From Streptomyces sp. Isolate_45 (GTDB lineage Bacteria; Actinomycetota; Actinomycetes; Streptomycetales; Streptomycetaceae): a stretch of 58,487 bases of DNA. Positions within the stretch are counted from its first letter, which is position 1; the number at the start of each line of letters is the position of its first letter. Location: contig NZ_JANFAK020000016.1 of the NCBI RefSeq assembly GCF_024721315.2, positions 29,184 through 87,670 of the forward strand, written 5' to 3'. The translations under genes were made by a program, and so were the position numbers. Under the pieces are notes generated by a model. That model did no database searches. It was not told the DNA's origin and saw only the letters and a program-made list of their open reading frames with translations. Shown here piece after piece: positions 54,126 to 58,487 of this stretch.

Positions 54126-55640
54126 TCAGTGGACGGGGTGCATGGTGCGGCGCAGCCAGGGCGCCAGCGCGACCACGACCAGGCCCGCCGCGACGGCGAT
54201 GGCGCCGTTGACGCCGAAGTAGACGGGGTGGGACACCTGGTCGTAGAGCTTGACGACCTGGGCCTGGATGCCGTTGGCCAGGGCCAGCGAGAGGAACCAC
54301 AGGGCCATGGTCTGGCTCGCGTACGCCTTGGGGGCGAGCTTCGTGGTGGCCGACATGCCGGAGGTCTCCAGCAGGACGTCGCCGAGCCCCAGCAGCAGGT
54401 ACGAGCCGACGATCCACCAGGCGGCCATCTTGTAGGTCTCGTCGGCGTGGCCCGAGGTGGGGATGACCATCAGCAGGAAGGACAGGCCGCCCAGGATCAC
54501 CCCGATGGCGATCTTGTTGGAGGCGTGCGGCTGGCGGCGGCCCATGCGGACCCACAGGGCGGCCACCACGGGCGCCAGCGCCACCTCGAAGGCGCCGAGC
54601 GCGGAGGCGTACCAGCCGGCGGGGAAGTCGAAGCCGAGGATGGTGGTGCGGGCGTTGGTCGAGGCCAGCAGCATCATCGTCGAGTAGGCCTGGAAGAGGA
54701 TGAAGTTGAAGGCGACCGAGGCCAGGAAGAGCACCACGTACGGGCGCAGCCGTCCGCGTTCCTCGGCCGTGACGCGCGGGCTGCGGAACATGACCGCGAA
54801 GTAGACGACCGGCGCGATCACCGAGACGAGGGTCAGCAGGTCCACGAAACGGGCCATCGTCAACCAGCCGATAGCGGCCAGGAGGGTGGCGATGACGGCG
54901 AACGCGACACAGCCGCCGACGATCTTCCACACGGCGGCGCGCATCGCGTCGGGGGCGAGGGCGTACTCGGCCGAGTGTTTCCGTCCCGCCAGATGGCGGC
55001 GTCCGAGCACGTACTGGACGAGCCCGAAGGTCATGCCGATGGCGGCGGCGGAGAAGCCCCAGTGCCAGCCCGCGCGCTCCCCGAGCCAAGCGGTGATCAG
55101 CGGTCCGGCGAAGGCCCCGATGTTGATGGCCATGTAGTAGAGGGCGAATCCGGCGTCGCGCCGCTGGTCGTCGGTGCGGTACAGCTTGCCGACCATGCTG
55201 GCCACGTTGGGCTTGAGCAGTCCGGTGCCCGCGCTGATCAGGCCGAGTCCGACCCAGGTCATGGCGGCGGTGGGCACGGCCATGGCGTAATGGCCGCAGG
55301 CGATCAGGATGCCGCCGTAGAGGACCGCGCGGTAGGAACCGAGGATCCGGTCGGCGAGCCACCCGCCGGCCACGGAGACGAGGTAGACCATGGTCCCGTA
55401 CGCCGCCGAGACGGAGGCCGCGCTGCCGGGGTCCATGCCCAGGCCGCCGTTGGCGACCGTGTCCGCGAAGTAGAGGACGAGGATGGCCTGCATGCCGAGG
55501 AAGGAGAACCGCTCCCAGACTTCCAGCCCGGACAGGGTGGCCAGCCCCCTGGGGTGCCCCAGGAAGGCGTGGTCGTCGCCGGGCGGCGGCTGGTCCGCCT
55601 CCGGGTCGGGCCCGTCCATATCAGTGGTAATTCTGGACAA
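54126..55640 (-). CDS. POT-family proton/peptide symporter
   Basis: The 504-residue product is a PTR2/POT transporter with the hallmark EVWERFSFLGMQAILVLYF (ExxERF), GGWLADRILGSYRAVLYGG and FALYYMAINIGAFAGPL, and about 14 membrane segments. It imports di- and tripeptides with protons. TTG at 55640 is preferred, as GGAG lies eight bases upstream; an ATG seven codons later has no ribosome site. Probably one operon with the S15-type hydrolase. Confidence 0.93.
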   Translation of the reverse strand: MSRITTDMDGPDPEADQPPPGDDHAFLGHPRGLATLSGLEVWERFSFLGMQAILVLYFADTVANGGLGMDPGSAASVSAAYGTMVYLVSVAGGWLADRILGSYRAVLYGGILIACGHYAMAVPTAAMTWVGLGLISAGTGLLKPNVASMVGKLYRTDDQRRDAGFALYYMAINIGAFAGPLITAWLGERAGWHWGFSAAAIGMTFGLVQYVLGRRHLAGRKHSAEYALAPDAMRAAVWKIVGGCVAFAVIATLLAAIGWLTMARFVDLLTLVSVIAPVVYFAVMFRSPRVTAEERGRLRPYVVLFLASVAFNFILFQAYSTMMLLASTNARTTILGFDFPAGWYASALGAFEVALAPVVAALWVRMGRRQPHASNKIAIGVILGGLSFLLMVIPTSGHADETYKMAAWWIVGSYLLLGLGDVLLETSGMSATTKLAPKAYASQTMALWFLSLALANGIQAQVVKLYDQVSHPVYFGVNGAIAVAAGLVVVALAPWLRRTMHPVH

Positions 55641-55830
55641 AACAGATTCTCCGGTTGTTTCGACTTCCACAGAACATACCGGGGTGGATCGGGCGATGCG
55701 CGCGTGGCGGCCGGACAGGCGCTCTGGGTGATCGAAAACGGACCGGATACGCTGGCTTGAGTGATGGCAGCGACACATCGACAATCCATGTGATCGTCAA
55801 GGTGATCGTCAGCAGACAGGAGTACCCCTC

Positions 55831-56841
55831 GTGACCGTCGTCGGGCCGTTCGGACTGAGCGTGCGGGACCAGGCTCTTGAGACCGATGTCCAGGCCGGAC
55901 TGGCCGCCGTCGAGGCGGGTCTGCTGGAAGCCACCAAGAGCGAAGTCCCCTTCATCACCGAGGCCGCACAGCACCTGGTGAGAGCGGGCGGCAAGCGGTT
56001 CCGCCCCCTGCTGGTGATGCTCGCGTCCCGCTTCGGCGATCCCTACGCCCCCGGAATCGTGCCGTCCGCGGTGGTCGTGGAGCTCACGCACCTGGCCACG
56101 CTCTACCACGACGACGTCATGGACGAGGCGGACGTACGCCGTGGGGTGGAGAGCGCCAACGCCCGCTGGGGCAACTCCGTCGCCGTCCTGACGGGTGACT
56201 TCCTCTTCGCCCGCGCCTCCCACATCCTGGCCGACCTCGGGCCGGAGGCCGTACGCATCCAGGCCGAGGCCTTCGAGCGGCTGGTCACCGGCCAGATCCT
56301 GGAGACGGCCGGCCCGCGCGACGGGCGCGACCCGGTCGCGCACTACCTCGACGTCATCGCCGGCAAGACCGGCTCGCTGATCGCGGTCTCCGGCCGGTTC
56401 GGCGCGCTGATGGCCGGCGCCGACGAGGCCGTCGTCGACATCCTGACCCAGTACGGCGAGCGGCTCGGCACCGCCTTCCAGCTCGCCGACGACGTCCTCG
56501 ACATCGCCTCCGACTCGCACGAGTCCGGCAAGACGCCCGGCACCGACCTGCGCGAGGGCATCCCCACCCTGCCCGTGCTGCGGCTGCGGGAGATGGCCGA
56601 GCGCGACGGCCGCCCGGAGGACCTGGAACTCGTCCGGCTCCTCGACGGCGACCTCACGGACGACGCCCGCCACGCCGAGGTCCTCGCCCGGCTGCGGGTC
56701 CACCCCGCGCTGGAGCAGGCCCGCCGCGACACCATCCGCTACGCGGAGGACGCCCGGGCCACCCTGGCCCCGCTGCCGGAGTGCTTCGCGAAGTCCGCAC
56801 TGGAGGAACTGTGCGACGCGGTGGTCCACCGCGCCGGCTGA
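55831..56841 (+). CDS. long-chain polyprenyl diphosphate synthase
   Basis: The 336-residue product is a trans-prenyltransferase with first Asp-rich motif DDVMD (94-98), GGKRFRP, GKTGSL and second motif DDVLD. Small residues before the first motif (LATLYH) indicate a long product, so it probably makes the side chain of menaquinone, matching the other quinone genes here. AGGAG eight bases before the GTG at 55831. Stands alone, followed by a hairpin. Confidence 0.93.
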   Translation: MTVVGPFGLSVRDQALETDVQAGLAAVEAGLLEATKSEVPFITEAAQHLVRAGGKRFRPLLVMLASRFGDPYAPGIVPSAVVVELTHLATLYHDDVMDEADVRRGVESANARWGNSVAVLTGDFLFARASHILADLGPEAVRIQAEAFERLVTGQILETAGPRDGRDPVAHYLDVIAGKTGSLIAVSGRFGALMAGADEAVVDILTQYGERLGTAFQLADDVLDIASDSHESGKTPGTDLREGIPTLPVLRLREMAERDGRPEDLELVRLLDGDLTDDARHAEVLARLRVHPALEQARRDTIRYAEDARATLAPLPECFAKSALEELCDAVVHRAG

Positions 56842-56966
56842 CGCCGTCCCGCCCCCGGGCGCCCCGCGCCCCACACCGGCGGAACGGTTCCTTCCCCCCC
56901 GGGCGACCCCTACGGGTCGGGGGAGGAGGGCCCCTCCGGTGTCATCCCACGGTCGTACGCGGAGTT

Positions 56967-56994
56967 GGCTCCGGGGGCTGACGCCCCGGGAGCC
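56967..56994 (+). terminator. probable terminator of the prenyl synthase gene
   Basis: GGCTCCGGGGGC and GCCCCGGGAGCC form a 12-pair stem with one mismatch and a TGAC loop, 126 bases after the stop, followed by CCGATTT. The rest of the 249-base gap shows no gene. Confidence 0.6.
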
Positions 56995-57090
56995 CCGATT
57001 TGGTCAGATGGAGACATCGAACCCCACCGGACCGGGTGAGCGCGGCGACACGGGGGTCGCCGCCGACGACACAGAGGGCAGGGCACTGAC

Positions 57091-58281
57091 ATGGCAGCGA
57101 ACACGAAGACCTCGCGGAAGGCCGCACGGTACGCCGTACCGGTCGCGGTGGTGGGCATCGCGGCGGCGACCGTCGCGATGGTCCCCGCCTTCGCCAACGC
57201 CGGCGGACCCGATCTTCCCAAGGTCACGGCGCAGCAGCTGATCGAGAAGGTGGCCGCGTCCGACGTCGAGCAGCTCTCCGGCACGGCTCGGCTGACCACC
57301 GACCTGGGCCTCCCGACGCTCGCCTCCGGCCTCCTCGGCGGCGGTGGCGTCACCGGCGGCTCGGCCAACCCGGAGGACAAGATCGCGCAGCTGGCGAACG
57401 GCTCGCACACCTTCCGCGTCGCCGCGGACGGCCCGGACCGTCAGAAGCTCACCTTCCTCGACGGCAAGGACGAGTACAGCCTCATCCACAACGGCGCCGA
57501 CGTCTGGGGCTACGACTCGAAGTCCAACGAGGTCTTCCACGAGAAGAACCCCGAGGCCGCCGGCAAGGGCACCGAGCACAAGACGGCCGACCGACTCGCC
57601 GGCTCCCCGCAGCAGATGGCCCAGGAGATCCTCAAGACCGCCGGCCCGACCACCGACATCAGCGTCGGTGACACCGCGCAGGTCGCCGGCCGCGACGCCT
57701 ACCAGCTGGTCCTCAAGCCCAAGCAGAGCGGCTCCACGGTCGGCTCGGTGCAGATCGCGGTCGACGCCAAGAACGGCGTCCCGCTGCGCGTCCAGCTGCT
57801 CTCCAGCCAGGGCGGCAAGCCGATCGTCGACGCGGGCTTCACCAAGGTCGACTTCGCCAAGCCGTCCGCCGACACCTTCAAGTTCACCCCGCCCAAGGGC
57901 GCCAAGGTGACCGAGGGCCTGGAGGAGAAGGGCGAGGAGCACGGCAAGGAGTTCAAGGCGCTGGAGTCCTTCCCCGGGCTCGACGCGCTGACCGGCGGCG
58001 GCAACGGCGAGGTGAAGGTCCTCGGCGAGGGCTGGGCCACCGTCGCCCGCATCGACACCGGCGCAGGCCAGGGCCTCAAGGAGCTGGAGAAGGACAAGAA
58101 CGCCCCCAAGGAGGCCCAGCAGTTCCTGAACTCCCTCGGCGACAAGGTCACCGGGAAGTTCGGCGAGGGCCGGGTCCTGTCGACCCGCCTGGTCAACGCC
58201 CTGATCACGGACGACGGCAAGGTCTACGTCGGCGCCGTCACCAAGGACGCGCTGGTCAAGGCTGCCGACTCCGCCAAGTAA
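57091..58281 (+). CDS. secreted LolA-like (DUF2092-type) protein
   Basis: The 396-residue product has a signal segment (VPVAVVGIAAATVAMVPAFA), then a LolA/LppX-like half-barrel: VTAQQLIEKVAASDVEQLSG, HTFRVAADGPDRQKLTFLDG, DVWGYDSKSNEVFHEK, GRDAYQLVLKPKQSGSTVGS, KVDFAKPSADTFKFTPPKGAK. Proteins of this group in actinobacteria carry lipids or act as membrane-stress sensors; no lipobox here. A Gly-rich segment and a second helical part lead to a C-terminal beta-segment. The ATG at 57091 has GAGGGCAGGG upstream. Confidence 0.85.
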   Translation: MAANTKTSRKAARYAVPVAVVGIAAATVAMVPAFANAGGPDLPKVTAQQLIEKVAASDVEQLSGTARLTTDLGLPTLASGLLGGGGVTGGSANPEDKIAQLANGSHTFRVAADGPDRQKLTFLDGKDEYSLIHNGADVWGYDSKSNEVFHEKNPEAAGKGTEHKTADRLAGSPQQMAQEILKTAGPTTDISVGDTAQVAGRDAYQLVLKPKQSGSTVGSVQIAVDAKNGVPLRVQLLSSQGGKPIVDAGFTKVDFAKPSADTFKFTPPKGAKVTEGLEEKGEEHGKEFKALESFPGLDALTGGGNGEVKVLGEGWATVARIDTGAGQGLKELEKDKNAPKEAQQFLNSLGDKVTGKFGEGRVLSTRLVNALITDDGKVYVGAVTKDALVKAADSAK

Positions 58282-58335
58282 CGGCCGGCGGCGGCGCGTA
58301 GCGGGCAACCGCGCCGCGTACGCGCGCCAACGCGA

Positions 58336-58487
<152 letters not shown>

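Overview
The window is high-G+C actinobacterial chromosome, almost certainly Streptomyces. The indications are the strong G/C third-position bias, many GTG and TTG starts, the GlnA-independent accessory families typical of the genus (DUF397, WhiJ-type XRE regulators, DUF3152), a bifunctional FbiC, and futalosine-pathway menaquinone genes beside a 14-gene nuo operon. From memory, the order mqnA, kinase, mqnC, menG, geranylgeranyl reductase, NlpC/P60, nuoA-N, prenyl synthase follows the conserved core of Streptomyces chromosomes; I could not run a comparison. The right end (58337-58487) is a near-pure G tract that looks like a sequencing or assembly artefact at a contig edge.

Layout. 1-10.2 kb: lipoprotein, LLM-class oxidoreductase, hotdog-type protein, a Ser/Thr kinase with a RodZ-like outer domain, a degenerate ADP-ribosylglycohydrolase, a secreted tyrosine phosphatase, fbiC (F420 deazaflavin synthesis) and an SDR enzyme. 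10.2-20.9 kb: lytic transglycosylase, cold-shock protein, mqnA, a second Ser/Thr kinase, mqnC with an amidohydrolase remnant, a small LuxR-type regulator, a DUF3152 metalloprotease-like protein, menG and glutaminase. 20.9-28 kb: an intergenic hairpin repeat, GNAT, a MenJ-like reductase, a WhiJ/DUF397/ATPase cluster, and a secreted NlpC/P60 hydrolase. 28.0-44.6 kb: an 850-base regulatory region followed by nuoA-N, tightly overlapped and closed by a strong terminator. 44.6-52.1 kb: accessory genes (Uma2, secreted unknown, fumarylacetoacetase, HAD, a three-gene Phd/unknown/RelE-like module with a divergent paralogue, a second WhiJ-type locus with duplicated DUF397 genes). 52.1-58.3 kb: CocE-type peptidase/esterase, POT transporter, long-chain prenyl diphosphate synthase, LolA-like protein.

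How they work together. Five genes feed menaquinone (mqnA, mqnC, menG, MenJ-like reductase, prenyl diphosphate synthase) and the nuo operon makes the NADH dehydrogenase that reduces it, so the window is largely a respiratory-chain region with envelope-sensing kinases and cell-wall hydrolases between. The best candidates for something undescribed are the toxin-antitoxin-like module at 48.3-49.8 kb with an autoregulatory-looking operator, the kinase carrying a RodZ C-terminal domain, the metal-site-deficient ADP-ribosylglycohydrolase, and the recent DUF397 tandem duplication that carries along the end of its regulator gene.
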